A stretch of DNA of 64,000 nt from Sinorhizobium sp. 6-70. GTDB taxonomy: Bacteria > Pseudomonadota > Alphaproteobacteria > Rhizobiales > Rhizobiaceae. Position 1 is the first letter of the stretch, and each line of letters opens with the position of its first letter. The DNA is taken from assembly GCF_030124375.1 (NCBI RefSeq), contig NZ_JASKLS010000002.1, positions 635,802 to 699,801 on the forward strand, read 5' to 3'. The notes beneath the pieces were generated by a model. The model searched no databases. It was not told where the DNA came from and worked only from the letters and a program-made list of their open reading frames with translations. Shown piece by piece: positions 50,603 through 60,140 of the stretch. The translations under genes were made by a program, and so were the position numbers.

Positions 50603-52504
50603 TCAGGTGTCCTGTTCAAGCCAGAAGGTGTCGGGATTGTAAACGCCGAAATAGCTCGTCGGGTCGAAGCCGAAGAGCGCCTTTTCCGGCACATTGCGAA
50701 GTTTCGTGGAGACGACGATCGGCTGCAGCGATGCATTGACGAGACCGATCGAGAAGACCTGGTCGGTGTAGATCGATAGCATCGATTTCCAGATCTCTGT
50801 CCGCTCCGCGTCGGTGCTCGAATGCCGCCAGCGCTTGAGCAGGTCGAGGAGCTCGACCACAGGCGGCAGCTCCGGCGCCTCTCCCATTTCGCCGTGCGAC
50901 AGGTAATTGAGCCCCCAGACGGGCCACTGCAACTGGTCGTCCGCCGTCGGTGCAAGCTGGCCGGGATTCATGTCCGCGGTCGGAACGCCGTTGTCGATGC
51001 CGAACCACATGGACATGATGATCTCGCCACCGACCGCACGGCTGCGGAAGGTGTCGCGCTGGGAGGTGCGGATAAAGAGCGAAATGCCGATCTTGTGCCA
51101 GTAGTCGGTTATCAGCTGCAGAACATCCGTCTCGAGCGTGCTTTCACCTGCCGTCTCCACGACGATTTGCGCCGCCCGTCCGTCCGGCAGGATGCGAATC
51201 CCGTCACTGCCGCGCTTTGCCAGCCCCGCCTCGTCGAGCAGGCTGTTGGCTTGGTCCGGATCGTGGGCTACCCAGGCGCTTGCAAATTCGGGACGGAACA
51301 GCGGGCTATCCGGCAGCACCGTATCGGCGCTCTCCTTGGTCAGGCCGTAGAAGACCGCCATATTGATTTCGCGCCGGTCGATCGCCAGCGACAACGCTCG
51401 CCTGACGCGGACGTCCTGCAGCAGCGGACGCCATACCGGATCGGAAGCATTGAGATTGGGAAGCAGTGCCAGACGCGACCCCTGCGTCTTCTTCCACAGC
51501 TTGACCGTTATCGGATAGCGCTTCTCGGCATCCTTCAGGAAAGTGTAGTCGACAAAATCGATGCCCGCCGCCTGGAGATCGCTTTCACCCGTGCCGGTTT
51601 TCGCCGGGATGAGCGATGAGGAGCTAACGTTCAACACGAACTTGTCGATGTAGGGCAATTGCAGGCCGTTTTCGTCGACCCGGTGGAAATACGGATTGCG
51701 CTCGAAGATGAACTGCTCGGCGGGAAGCGGCGTGGTGTTCCGCCAGGGATCGAGCGTCGGCAAGTCGGGGTTTTCCGGACGATAGGAGCGTGCCATGCGC
51801 ATGTGCAATTGGCTCCACTTCTTGACCCGCTCTTCCTTCATCGTTGCCTTGAGCTTGTCCTCTTCCTGGTACTTCTTGTGGAACTGCTTGAGGTAAGCGG
51901 ACGGCATGGCGATGACCAACGGCTGCGGAGCGGCGAGCTTCTGCAGGAAATCCGGGTTCGGCTTCGTCCAGGAATAACGCACCGTCCGGTCGTCGATGAT
52001 CTCGAACTTGCCCGCCTCGCCATCCATGACCAGCGCCGTCGGGAGCCCCGCCGGAGAGAGGTCCTCGTTGAGCAGCACGTCCTCCCAGCAGTAGCGGAAG
52101 TCTTCCGTCGTTAGCGGCGTTCCATCCGACCACTTATGGCCCTCGCGCAGACGCAGGGTAAAGATGCGGTCCTCGACCGTTTCGTAGCTTTCGAGAACGT
52201 CGGCCTGAAGGTTCAGCTGCTCGTCGAAGCCGACCAGCCGGGAATAGCCGTTGACCGTCATCAGGCGGATGTCCTTGGCGCTGCCGATGAGGCTGCGGAT
52301 CTCGCCGCCATGCCTGCCGGGCCTGCGCCCCATGGCCGCAACATTGATCACGCGCGGCGTTTTCGGCAGCCGCTCATTGAGCGGAGGCAGCTTGCCTTCC
52401 GCGACCAGCGGCGCGAGCGCCTCAGCCTCGGTCCCCGCCGCCAGCAACCGCGGCGGCAGAACAGTGGAAGCCAGCATCGCCAGCGCGGTTCTTCGGGTGA
52501 TCAT
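50603..52504 (-). CDS. Peptide-type ABC importer substrate-binding protein
   Basis: The 633-residue periplasmic protein has a twin-arginine-like signal ([24 protein letters not shown]) and a family 5 binding domain: [28 protein letters not shown] and [22 protein letters not shown]. Length (about 600) is at the YejA/oligopeptide end of the family. Its start overlaps the ATPase stop by four bases. The ligand could be an oligopeptide or a sugar-peptide conjugate such as a murein fragment; it lies in an operon with three glycosyltransferases. Confidence 0.93.
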   Translation of the reverse strand: MITRRTALAMLASTVLPPRLLAAGTEAEALAPLVAEGKLPPLNERLPKTPRVINVAAMGRRPGRHGGEIRSLIGSAKDIRLMTVNGYSRLVGFDEQLNLQADVLESYETVEDRIFTLRLREGHKWSDGTPLTTEDFRYCWEDVLLNEDLSPAGLPTALVMDGEAGKFEIIDDRTVRYSWTKPNPDFLQKLAAPQPLVIAMPSAYLKQFHKKYQEEDKLKATMKEERVKKWSQLHMRMARSYRPENPDLPTLDPWRNTTPLPAEQFIFERNPYFHRVDENGLQLPYIDKFVLNVSSSSLIPAKTGTGESDLQAAGIDFVDYTFLKDAEKRYPITVKLWKKTQGSRLALLPNLNASDPVWRPLLQDVRVRRALSLAIDRREINMAVFYGLTKESADTVLPDSPLFRPEFASAWVAHDPDQANSLLDEAGLAKRGSDGIRILPDGRAAQIVVETAGESTLETDVLQLITDYWHKIGISLFIRTSQRDTFRSRAVGGEIIMSMWFGIDNGVPTADMNPGQLAPTADDQLQWPVWGLNYLSHGEMGEAPELPPVVELLDLLKRWRHSSTDAERTEIWKSMLSIYTDQVFSIGLVNASLQPIVVSTKLRNVPEKALFGFDPTSYFGVYNPDTFWLEQDT

Positions 52505-54396
52505 GGGCGTAGCTCCCTTGCATCCACCGACTTTCGGGCAAGGACGAAATGCTCGCCGCCGAGATTCGCAGGAAAGAGGGCGTCTTCCTCACCATCGTCC
52601 GAGAACTGTACTCCCCACCGGCGCTTGTCCGAGCCTCCGCTTGCCTGAAGGGCGTCGAAATCGAGCTTCCGGTCGAGATCGGGATAGGGCACGGCCGCCA
52701 GCAAGGACTTGGTATAGGGGTGTACGGGATTGCGCATCAGCGCCTCACGCGGCGCCAGCTCGACGATCCGGCCGGCGCACATCACCGCGATCCGATCCGC
52801 CATATAGTCCACCACCGCCAGATTGTGCGAAATGAAAAGCGACGTCAGCCCCAATTCCTTCTGCAAATCCTTGAGAAGGTTGAGAATCTGGGCCTGCACC
52901 GAAACATCGAGCGCCGAAACGGGCTCGTCGCAGATCAAGAGCTCCGGAACGAGCGCGAGCGCGCGGGCGATGCCGATGCGCTGCCTCTGGCCGCCGGAGA
53001 AACTGTGCGGATAGCGGTTGATGAAACGCTGGTCGAGGCCGACGGCCTGAAGCAGCGAGCGAACGGTCTCGATCCGCGACTTCGCCGTTCCACGCCCGTG
53101 GATCTCGAGCGGCTCACTGAGAATGTTCTTGACCGTCATGCGCGGCGACAGCGACGAGACCGGGTCCTGGAAGACCATCTGGATTTTCGCGCGCAGCTCC
53201 TTCAGCGCCGTGCCGTCGAGCTTCAGCACGTCGACCGCCCCGCCGCCGTCATTGTAGGTTATCGACCCTGAATCCGGCGTCACCGCCCGCATCAGGATCT
53301 TGCTCACCGTCGTCTTGCCGCAGCCGCTTTCGCCGACGAGGCCGAGGCATTCGCCGCGGCGAATATCGAAGCTGACATTGTCGACGGCGCGGTGCTGGGA
53401 AGCGCCGCCCTTGCCGCCGAACCAACCCGAGCTGCGGGTGGTGAAGGTTTTCGACAGGTTACGGACGGAGATGAGAACGTCGGAGTTGGAGGTCTTTCGC
53501 GCCGGTCGATTTCCGAGAAGGTTTTCAGCCTTGACCGGCACCTCGCGCAGCGCCTTCAACCGCTCGCCGGGCTTCATGTCGAAGTGCGGCACAGCAGCCA
53601 TCAGTCCCTTCAGATACGGATGCTGCGGGTTGCGGAAGATCGCATCGACGGGCCCCGCCTCGACGATATCGCCGTGATAGATGACGACGACTTCGTCGGC
53701 CATATTGGCGACGACCCCGAGATCGTGCGTGATCAGCAGCATGGCCATGTTGAGCTTGGCCTGAAGCTCGCGCAGGAGCTGCAGAATTTGCGCCTGCACC
53801 GTAACGTCGAGTGCGGTTGTCGGCTCATCGGCAATCAAGAGCGCCGGCCGGCAGATCAACGCCATGGCGATCATCGCGCGCTGGCGCATCCCGCCGGAAA
53901 GCTCGAACGGGTACATATCGTAGGCGCGCGGCGGGTTGGAGAATCCGACATAGCCCAGTAGCTGCTCGGTCCTCGCTCTCCGCTCTTCCTTGTCCGCGTC
54001 CGTATGTATCGCCAGCACCTCGGAAATCTGGTTCCCGATCGTGTGGAGCGGCGACAGCGAGGTCATCGGCTCCTGAAAGATCTTGCTGATGCGCGCGCCG
54101 CGAACGGCCTGGATATCGCGCCCGTCAGGCTCGAGCGAGAGCAGATCGACAGGCTTGCCCGCGACCGCGGGGTCGTTGAACAGGACTCGTCCGCCAACCC
54201 TCGCAACGCTTGGCAAAATGCCCATGATGGCCTGGCTGATCGCCGACTTGCCGGATCCGGACTCACCGACGAGCGCAGTGACCTTCCCTGGAAGAATCCT
54301 GAAATTTGCTCCCCTGACGGCTTCCACTTCACCGCCGAGCACCGAGAATGTGATCCGCAGACCCTCAACCCGCAGCAGGTCCGCCCCTGATGTCAT
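52501..54396 (-). CDS. Peptide-type ABC importer ATPase, two fused nucleotide-binding domains
   Basis: The 631-residue protein carries two complete ATPase domains. The first has Walker [10 protein letters not shown], signature [16 protein letters not shown] and Walker [13 protein letters not shown]. The second has [24 protein letters not shown] and [12 protein letters not shown]. Each ends with an oligopeptide-transporter C-terminal extension ([12 protein letters not shown] and [12 protein letters not shown]). It resembles YejF/GsiA. It is the first gene of the seven-gene operon, with its promoter in 54397-54535 beyond the terminator of the lyase gene. Confidence 0.94.
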   Translation of the reverse strand: MTSGADLLRVEGLRITFSVLGGEVEAVRGANFRILPGKVTALVGESGSGKSAISQAIMGILPSVARVGGRVLFNDPAVAGKPVDLLSLEPDGRDIQAVRGARISKIFQEPMTSLSPLHTIGNQISEVLAIHTDADKEERRARTEQLLGYVGFSNPPRAYDMYPFELSGGMRQRAMIAMALICRPALLIADEPTTALDVTVQAQILQLLRELQAKLNMAMLLITHDLGVVANMADEVVVIYHGDIVEAGPVDAIFRNPQHPYLKGLMAAVPHFDMKPGERLKALREVPVKAENLLGNRPARKTSNSDVLISVRNLSKTFTTRSSGWFGGKGGASQHRAVDNVSFDIRRGECLGLVGESGCGKTTVSKILMRAVTPDSGSITYNDGGGAVDVLKLDGTALKELRAKIQMVFQDPVSSLSPRMTVKNILSEPLEIHGRGTAKSRIETVRSLLQAVGLDQRFINRYPHSFSGGQRQRIGIARALALVPELLICDEPVSALDVSVQAQILNLLKDLQKELGLTSLFISHNLAVVDYMADRIAVMCAGRIVELAPREALMRNPVHPYTKSLLAAVPYPDLDRKLDFDALQASGGSDKRRWGVQFSDDGEEDALFPANLGGEHFVLARKSVDARELRP

Positions 54397-54535
54397 TGCA
54401 GCACGCTTCCCTCACTACCCCAGAGCGCCGTACGTTGTCCCAAAACGCACATGGACGCTCTCCTTCTTTGGTTCTACGCATCGTTTCCATCGAAGGGCGT
54501 TTCCACCCTCCGGCGATGCTATAGCGTCCGACACC

Positions 54536-54565
54536 AAAAAAAGAGTAGCCTAGCTTCAGCAGGCT
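54536..54565 (-). terminator. Rho-independent terminator after the lyase gene
   Basis: On the minus strand AGCCT-GCT...AGC-T-AGGCT forms an 8-pair stem with a one-base bulge, followed by ACTC and seven T residues (54536-54542). It lies 56 bases after the lyase stop and 140 bases before the ABC operon start, insulating the two. Confidence 0.75.
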
Positions 54566-54620
54566 GTCCAGCACGCCCCCGGAAGCGTCAGAAGGGCCGC
54601 TGCTGCGCGGCCAAGGCGAC

Positions 54621-55589
54621 TTATGAGAACGGGCAAATGCCGTTCGTCAGGACGTCGGCACACCGTGTCGACCGGCGGAAATCATCGTAGTAAAGCGTCC
54701 AGTCGGTCTTGTCCGCCGCCCGATATGGCCCGAACTTGAAATACTGATTCTGGCCGAGCCCCTTATCCGCATGGCCGATATGTCCCTTCACTGTAATGAC
54801 CGGCTGACCATTGGCGAACAGCTCGATGTGTCCGGACCCGTCGGGACCCGGCTTGGTGAAGACAGCGAAGTCGATCCAGCCGGACTTCGGATCGGGAAGG
54901 GGATTGCCGTGATTGGTGACGGTAACCCCAGTTGTGCATGAATTGAAAAGTCGGCCGTCTTCGGGCTTCCAGTTTGCATCGGCCGCGACCAGCATGCGCA
55001 TCTGATTGAGGTCGGGTCGCAACCACACGGGAACCTGGCCTGGCGCGCAGTTCGCCGGCGTGTTCTGCGGTCCGGTGGACACCGGCGGCAGATAATTGGT
55101 CTCAACGGTAACGAAGAGCTTACCCAAGCTCATACGGAACGCCAGAAAGGGGCTGAAGTCTCCATTGGCACCGTGGTCGATTTCGCGTTTCCATTGCGCA
55201 ATGAGGTAGCGATGGTCTCCACTCGGTACCGGATCGGCGAACTTGACCGAAAAGCCGTACCAGACACCCTGGTCGTAAGGCACACGCAACGCGGTCTTCT
55301 CCCAGATCTCCGCCCGCTCGCTGCACCCGTCGTCCGACGGCGGGCATTTCGGTACGATGGACAGTTTCAGACCACCATTTCCGGTGCGTTTGACGTCGCT
55401 CTGGAACACATAGGAACCGGCGCTCTGTTCGAAGTTGTCGCGATAGTAGAGCCCGCCTTCGGGGGCGAAATCCTCACCCTCGAACCCGTCGACCAGCATC
55501 TGTCCCGGGGTCGCTTGCTGTTCCGTCGATTGGGCATGCGCAACACTTGTCGCAGCAAGGGCTGCGGCCAGAAAAACCACGCGGAACAT
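54621..55589 (-). CDS. Exported polysaccharide lyase-like protein, heparin lyase I family (copy 2)
   Basis: The 322-residue protein has a signal peptide (MFRVVFLAAALAATSVAHA) and a jelly-roll domain with RYLIAQWKREIDH, SPFLAFRMSLGKLFVTVE, GWIDFAVFTKPGPDGSGHIELF and QNQYFKFGPYRA. It is a paralogue of the protein at 26816. Fold relatives cleave heparin-like or glucuronan polymers by beta-elimination. The start follows GGAGG. It lies at the head of a polysaccharide-related region and may trim or release the polymer. Catalytic residues were not assigned. Confidence 0.83.
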   Translation of the reverse strand: MFRVVFLAAALAATSVAHAQSTEQQATPGQMLVDGFEGEDFAPEGGLYYRDNFEQSAGSYVFQSDVKRTGNGGLKLSIVPKCPPSDDGCSERAEIWEKTALRVPYDQGVWYGFSVKFADPVPSGDHRYLIAQWKREIDHGANGDFSPFLAFRMSLGKLFVTVETNYLPPVSTGPQNTPANCAPGQVPVWLRPDLNQMRMLVAADANWKPEDGRLFNSCTTGVTVTNHGNPLPDPKSGWIDFAVFTKPGPDGSGHIELFANGQPVITVKGHIGHADKGLGQNQYFKFGPYRAADKTDWTLYYDDFRRSTRCADVLTNGICPFS

Positions 55590-55620
55590 CGAACCTCCTT
55601 AAACCAAGCATCTTGTCGAG

Positions 55621-56970
55621 CTATTGCAGCATCTTGTCGATGAGGCCGCGCGGCCCCGGCGACTGCTTCGTATTGCGATAGAGCAACATGACATGCTCCG
55701 CCTCGGAAAGTCCATCCTGAGTTGCATCGTCGGGGCGCTCCTCCGCGATCGCCGCAAGCGCCGCATCCTTGGGATAGAGGATGGTGAACTTTTGCCGCAC
55801 GCCGCGCAATTTCTCCTGTCCGAGCGTCGCCCAATCGCCGCCGCAATAATTGACGAAGGCCTCGCTGGCGACGACGTTATGAGCGTATTTCTTCGTCAGG
55901 TTCTGGAGCCGCTGCACCTCGTTCACCGCCGAGCCGAAGACCGAAAAGGTCAGCCGGTCGCGAAGCCCGACATTGCCGAACATGACGTTACCGACATGGA
56001 GACCGATTCCGTAGCCGATCGGATCGCGCCCCTGTTTCTTTCTTTCCGCGTTCAGCGCCGCCACACGGGCCGTCGCCGCGCTCACCGCCGCGAGCGCCTC
56101 GCGGCTGGCAATTTCCGACGGTTCCTTGTGACGGCCGCATGGGTAGACGGCAATGAACCCGTCTCCGACGAAGCTCAGGATCTGCCCGCCGTTTCGATTG
56201 AACGGCGTCGCGATCGCATCGAAGAAACCGTTGAGCGTCTCGATATAGGCCTGGCGACCCTCCTTCTCCGCGAGCATGGTCGATCCCCGCATGTCCGCCA
56301 TCACCAGAACGGCGCGAACCGTCTCGCCGTCGCCGCGCCGGACCTGCCCGCTCATCACGCGCCGTCCGGCATTGGCGCCGAGATACGTCGTCAGCATGTT
56401 GTCGGCGAGCTTGCCGAGGACGGCGACCTTGGCAGCAACCGCAAGATGGTTCTGAAGCTTGAGCAGCGCCGCGATCACGTCGTCGGTGAAGCCGCCATGG
56501 CGATCCGTCGTCCAGGACCCCACCATGCCGTGCTCGGAGTCGGTCCCGAGCGGCTGCATAAAGGCGAGATAGTCGGTGGCTCCATGCTCCTTCAGCTCAT
56601 CGAAAATCGGAAACTCCGAGGGCTCTGACGGATCGATGCGCCGCCTCACGTGGTCGAGGTTGTTGTTGAGCAGATAATAATAGGGGCTGCGCAGAAACCG
56701 GTCGGGATTGAGAGCCAACTCCTCATGGCGCAAACCGCTGACCTCGACGCCCTTGCCGCGCCACCAGGTAAAACCGAGCGCGTCGTAGAGCGGATGGAGC
56801 ATCGAGAAGGATAGATGGACGCGCATGAGCGGCAGGCCGGCGGCGGCCAGCCGCTCGCAGAAGCCTCGCACGAGGGTTTCGAGCGTCTCGTCGCTCAAGG
56901 AGGCTCGCATGAGCCAGGCTGCGACCTTGTCCAGAAGAATCTCGGAAACGCTGTTGTTGATCGGGCCCAT
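55621..56970 (-). CDS. Class III adenylate/guanylate cyclase
   Basis: The 449-residue protein has an N-terminal sensor-like region of about 215 residues and a C-terminal cyclase domain with D226 (VLVMADMRGST), D270 (LSFVGDGFIAVYP), and an N-R pair in AVNEVQRLQNL. All core catalytic positions seem present. The ATG at 56970 has AGGA upstream; ATGs at 56991 and 57003 are in frame. It lies upstream of the lyase on the same strand with 31 bases between, so the two may be cotranscribed. Confidence 0.9.
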   Translation of the reverse strand: MGPINNSVSEILLDKVAAWLMRASLSDETLETLVRGFCERLAAAGLPLMRVHLSFSMLHPLYDALGFTWWRGKGVEVSGLRHEELALNPDRFLRSPYYYLLNNNLDHVRRRIDPSEPSEFPIFDELKEHGATDYLAFMQPLGTDSEHGMVGSWTTDRHGGFTDDVIAALLKLQNHLAVAAKVAVLGKLADNMLTTYLGANAGRRVMSGQVRRGDGETVRAVLVMADMRGSTMLAEKEGRQAYIETLNGFFDAIATPFNRNGGQILSFVGDGFIAVYPCGRHKEPSEIASREALAAVSAATARVAALNAERKKQGRDPIGYGIGLHVGNVMFGNVGLRDRLTFSVFGSAVNEVQRLQNLTKKYAHNVVASEAFVNYCGGDWATLGQEKLRGVRQKFTILYPKDAALAAIAEERPDDATQDGLSEAEHVMLLYRNTKQSPGPRGLIDKMLQ

Positions 56971-57360
56971 GGCATTCCTCACTATCGGCATGACGGTCAA
57001 CACCGACGGCTATCGCGCGGGCCCTGCAATCAAGGCCGCGTCCACCTGTGATGCCCGTTGTAACGAACGGCGTGTGCCGCGCCTGGCGGCAGTTGTTGCG
57101 GCGATTGAATCGCTGCACTTCCTGCCTGGAGATATTCACCGGCGAGCGCGATTTCCAGAGACGTTCGAAATTTTTGATCATGCATCGATGGTACACGGGA
57201 TTGATCGCATAATTGCACCCTGCAATTGTTGGGGTTGCCTACGGCTCCCCGCCCCTGCGCTTGACTTGCGACGCCTTTCTCGCCAACAAAACGGCGACAT
57301 TTTCCGGCAATCGGGATCGTTGCAATCGCCCGCCCTGCCCCTGACAGATGGAACCCTATC
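56971..57360. other. Divergent promoter region, cyclase and nucleotide-sugar dehydrogenase
   Basis: No gene is supported here. The cyclase reads left and the dehydrogenase reads right from this 390-base stretch. Several short frames cross it, none with both a ribosome site and family features. Confidence 0.5.
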
Positions 57361-58698
57361 TTGACCTCCCTTCCTCACGACAGGCTGCTTGAATCGATCT
57401 CAGCGCGCCAGGCACGCGTCGGCGTCATCGGCCTCGGCTATGTCGGCCTGCCGCTCGCCGTCGCGGTGGCACGCTCCGGCTTTCCGGTGACCGGTTTCGA
57501 CATCGATCCCGCGAAGATCGTCGCCCTGGACGGCGGCCGCTCCTATATCGAGGCGGTGACCGATGAGGCGCTTGGCCGCGAGATCACCGCGGGACGGTTC
57601 CGTTCGACGACCGATTTCTCCGATCTTGCCCTGTGCGACGTGATCGTCATCTGCGTGCCGACGCCTTTGACCAAACATCGCGATCCCGACCTCTCTTTTG
57701 TAGAGGGGACGGCACGCTCGATCGCCGCCACGCTGAGGCCCGGCCAGCTCGTCGTTCTCGAATCAACCACCTATCCCGGCACGACCGACGGCGTCGTCCG
57801 TTCGATCCTGGAAGAAACGGGGCTGAAGTCCGGCGAGGACTTCTTCATCGGCTTCTCGCCGGAGCGCGAAGACCCGGGCAACCGCGCCTTTGAAACCGCG
57901 AGCATCCCGAAAATCGTCGCCGGTGACGGCTCGCTGGCCGCGGCCCTGATGCAGCAATTCTACGGCGCCGTGATCAAAACCGTCGTCCCGGTCTCCTCGA
58001 ACGCCACGGCCGAAGCCGTAAAGCTTACCGAAAACATCTTCCGCGCCGTCAACATTGCCCTCGTCAACGAGCTCAAGGTTGTCTACGAGGCCATGGGGAT
58101 CGACATCTGGGAAGTCATCGAAGCGGCCAAGACGAAGCCGTTCGGCTATATGCCCTTCTACCCGGGACCGGGGCTCGGCGGCCATTGCATCCCGATCGAC
58201 CCCTTCTACCTCACCTGGAAATCCCGCGAATACGAGCTGCCGACCCGCTTCATCGAACTCGCCGGCGAGATCAATTCGGCAATGCCGCGCCATGTCGTTA
58301 GCCGGCTCGCCGAGGCGCTCGACAGGCGGCAGGGCAAGGCGCTGAGCCGCTCGAACGTTCTCGTCATTGGTCTCGCCTACAAAAAGAACGTGCCGGATAT
58401 TCGCGAAAGCCCCTCGCTGAGACTGATCGAGCTCATCGAGGAGCGCGGCGGCAGCGCTGCCTTCTACGATCCGCATGTCGAAGAGATCCCCCCGACCCGC
58501 GAGCATCTCGCCTTGAAGGGCCGGCGATCGATCCCCTTCGACAATGATAGCGTACGCCGGTTCGATGCCGTGCTTATCGCGACGGACCATGACGGGATCG
58601 ACTACAAGGCGCTGGCGGATTGGGCACCGCTGATCGTCGATACGCGCAACATTTTTGCGCGGCTCGGCATTGTTGCGGACCACGTGGTCAAGGCCTGA
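57361..58698 (+). CDS. UDP-N-acetylhexosamine 6-dehydrogenase (WbpA/TviB type)
   Basis: The 445-residue enzyme has an N-terminal NAD site (GVIGLGYVGLPLAVAVA), the central VVLESTTYPGTTD and the catalytic Cys C276 in GPGLGGHCIPIDPFYL, followed by VLVIGLAYKKNVPDIRESPS. Enzymes of this type oxidise UDP-GlcNAc or UDP-ManNAc to the uronic acid used in capsules and other polysaccharides. The start is TTG 57361; no in-frame ATG lies before the NAD motif. It supplies an amino-uronic acid donor that the nearby glycosyltransferases could use. Confidence 0.93.
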   Translation: MTSLPHDRLLESISARQARVGVIGLGYVGLPLAVAVARSGFPVTGFDIDPAKIVALDGGRSYIEAVTDEALGREITAGRFRSTTDFSDLALCDVIVICVPTPLTKHRDPDLSFVEGTARSIAATLRPGQLVVLESTTYPGTTDGVVRSILEETGLKSGEDFFIGFSPEREDPGNRAFETASIPKIVAGDGSLAAALMQQFYGAVIKTVVPVSSNATAEAVKLTENIFRAVNIALVNELKVVYEAMGIDIWEVIEAAKTKPFGYMPFYPGPGLGGHCIPIDPFYLTWKSREYELPTRFIELAGEINSAMPRHVVSRLAEALDRRQGKALSRSNVLVIGLAYKKNVPDIRESPSLRLIELIEERGGSAAFYDPHVEEIPPTREHLALKGRRSIPFDNDSVRRFDAVLIATDHDGIDYKALADWAPLIVDTRNIFARLGIVADHVVKA

Positions 58699-58722
58699 TC
58701 CCTCGCGAGCGGCCGGTCGCCT

Positions 58723-59886
58723 TCAGCCAACTGGAGCGAGCGCCGCCTTGAGGTTCTTCGCCGCCATGGCGTAGCCGCCGGCTGCCCCGTCGATGAAATG
58801 CACGTGATCGCGGCTCATGGCCGCCGGTACGATACAGGTCATCAGCGCGGAATCCTGCTGATGCAAGCCGTAGCTCGAGACACCGGCCTCGGCAGCCCTC
58901 TTCAGCCGTTCCTCGATCTGGCGCAGCCGCTCGATGCCGATATCGATCGTCATCTTCAGCCCGTCGTCGAATTTGCGGAAATCGGAGTTTCTGACCAGGT
59001 CGCGCTTGTATTGCGTCGTATCGAACTTGCCGATGTTCCACCCCAACTTGAAGCACACGAACAGCATCACGCTCTGCAGGGTGATCCACGACCAGGCGAG
59101 AAGACGTCGGCCTTTCCGCGCCACGGCGCGCGACTCGACTGCAACCCCTTGCATCGACAGCCGAGGCTCGGGACCGTTTTCCGGCACCGGATGCCCGCCT
59201 CGTTCCTCGCCTTCGGCCAATGCCACGATGTCGCCAACAAGTGCCTGGAATTCCGGACCATTGCCAAGCAGACCCGGGACCGCAATGATCGACACGATGG
59301 CCCCATGGCGGGAGACAATCGGATTCCAACGGCAGGACAGCCCCGTCAGATCCGGCCTGCTTCCGGCCGCCGCGGCCTCGATCTGGTAGCGTCCGGCCTT
59401 CATTTCCGCCTCTGCCCAACTGGCACCGCCGCCGGAAAACATCGCGTAGGAGACCTCCTCGCTCGCCTTGAAGCGCGCGACGCGCATGTCGCGCCCGCTG
59501 GCGCGGATGTCGGCGACCGGAACAAGTGCTGCCCGCAGTTCGAGGCCAAGCTCTTCCGCGACCCAGGTCTTCGCGGCGGCCAATGCTGCACGCGCCTTAG
59601 GCGCCATTGACGCGGGTATTGCCGCAAGCGCCCCGTCGCCTCCGAAAACGAAAGGCAGGTTTCTTTCGTCGAGCGCATTCATCAACGCCGATATGACGCT
59701 TGCGCCCGCCATGTTGACGCTTTTGTAACGACCCTCCGCAATGGCGCTGGTCGAATCGACGATGTCAGCGACCGCCAGCACCCATCCATCCGGCAAGGGC
59801 CGATAGTTGGCCTCGTCGGCAACCCCCTCGAATGCCTCGAAAAGGGGCAGGCCGTCGTAGAACTGCATACCAGTCGCCTGCGCCAT
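58723..59886 (-). CDS. DUF3095 nucleotide-cyclase-like protein with C-terminal membrane segment
   Basis: The 387-residue protein shows the DUF3095 pattern: cyclase-type Asp residues D41 (VLAVADIVDSTSAI) and D84 (FVFGGDGALAAIP), and a later hydrophobic segment WITLQSVMLFVCFKLGW. Whether it makes a cyclic nucleotide is not established. The ATG at 59886 is preferred to a TTG at 59898. It is convergent with the dehydrogenase gene and divergent, with about 250 bases between, from an MBL-fold hydrolase; the pair may make and degrade a cyclic nucleotide. Confidence 0.87.
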   Translation of the reverse strand: MAQATGMQFYDGLPLFEAFEGVADEANYRPLPDGWVLAVADIVDSTSAIAEGRYKSVNMAGASVISALMNALDERNLPFVFGGDGALAAIPASMAPKARAALAAAKTWVAEELGLELRAALVPVADIRASGRDMRVARFKASEEVSYAMFSGGGASWAEAEMKAGRYQIEAAAAGSRPDLTGLSCRWNPIVSRHGAIVSIIAVPGLLGNGPEFQALVGDIVALAEGEERGGHPVPENGPEPRLSMQGVAVESRAVARKGRRLLAWSWITLQSVMLFVCFKLGWNIGKFDTTQYKRDLVRNSDFRKFDDGLKMTIDIGIERLRQIEERLKRAAEAGVSSYGLHQQDSALMTCIVPAAMSRDHVHFIDGAAGGYAMAAKNLKAALAPVG

Positions 59887-60140
59887 GACCGCGTCCAACC
59901 TTTCGACTTTAGCCCAATGCGCTCGGGAATCGCTTTATTCTTCTTCGCTTCGCTCTAAATCACGTTAGATCGGAAGATAAAGTTTCAAAACAGTCTTTGG
60001 AGAGCAGGACTTAGAAATAAAGCAACCCCTACAATCTAATTGGACCTTATGCCGTTGCAGGACCCTTATGATCTGTGCTTGTCTAAGGAAATGCACGCAG
60101 GCAAAAGCGCCGAGGCGAGCAGGACGAAGCCAAAACGGGA

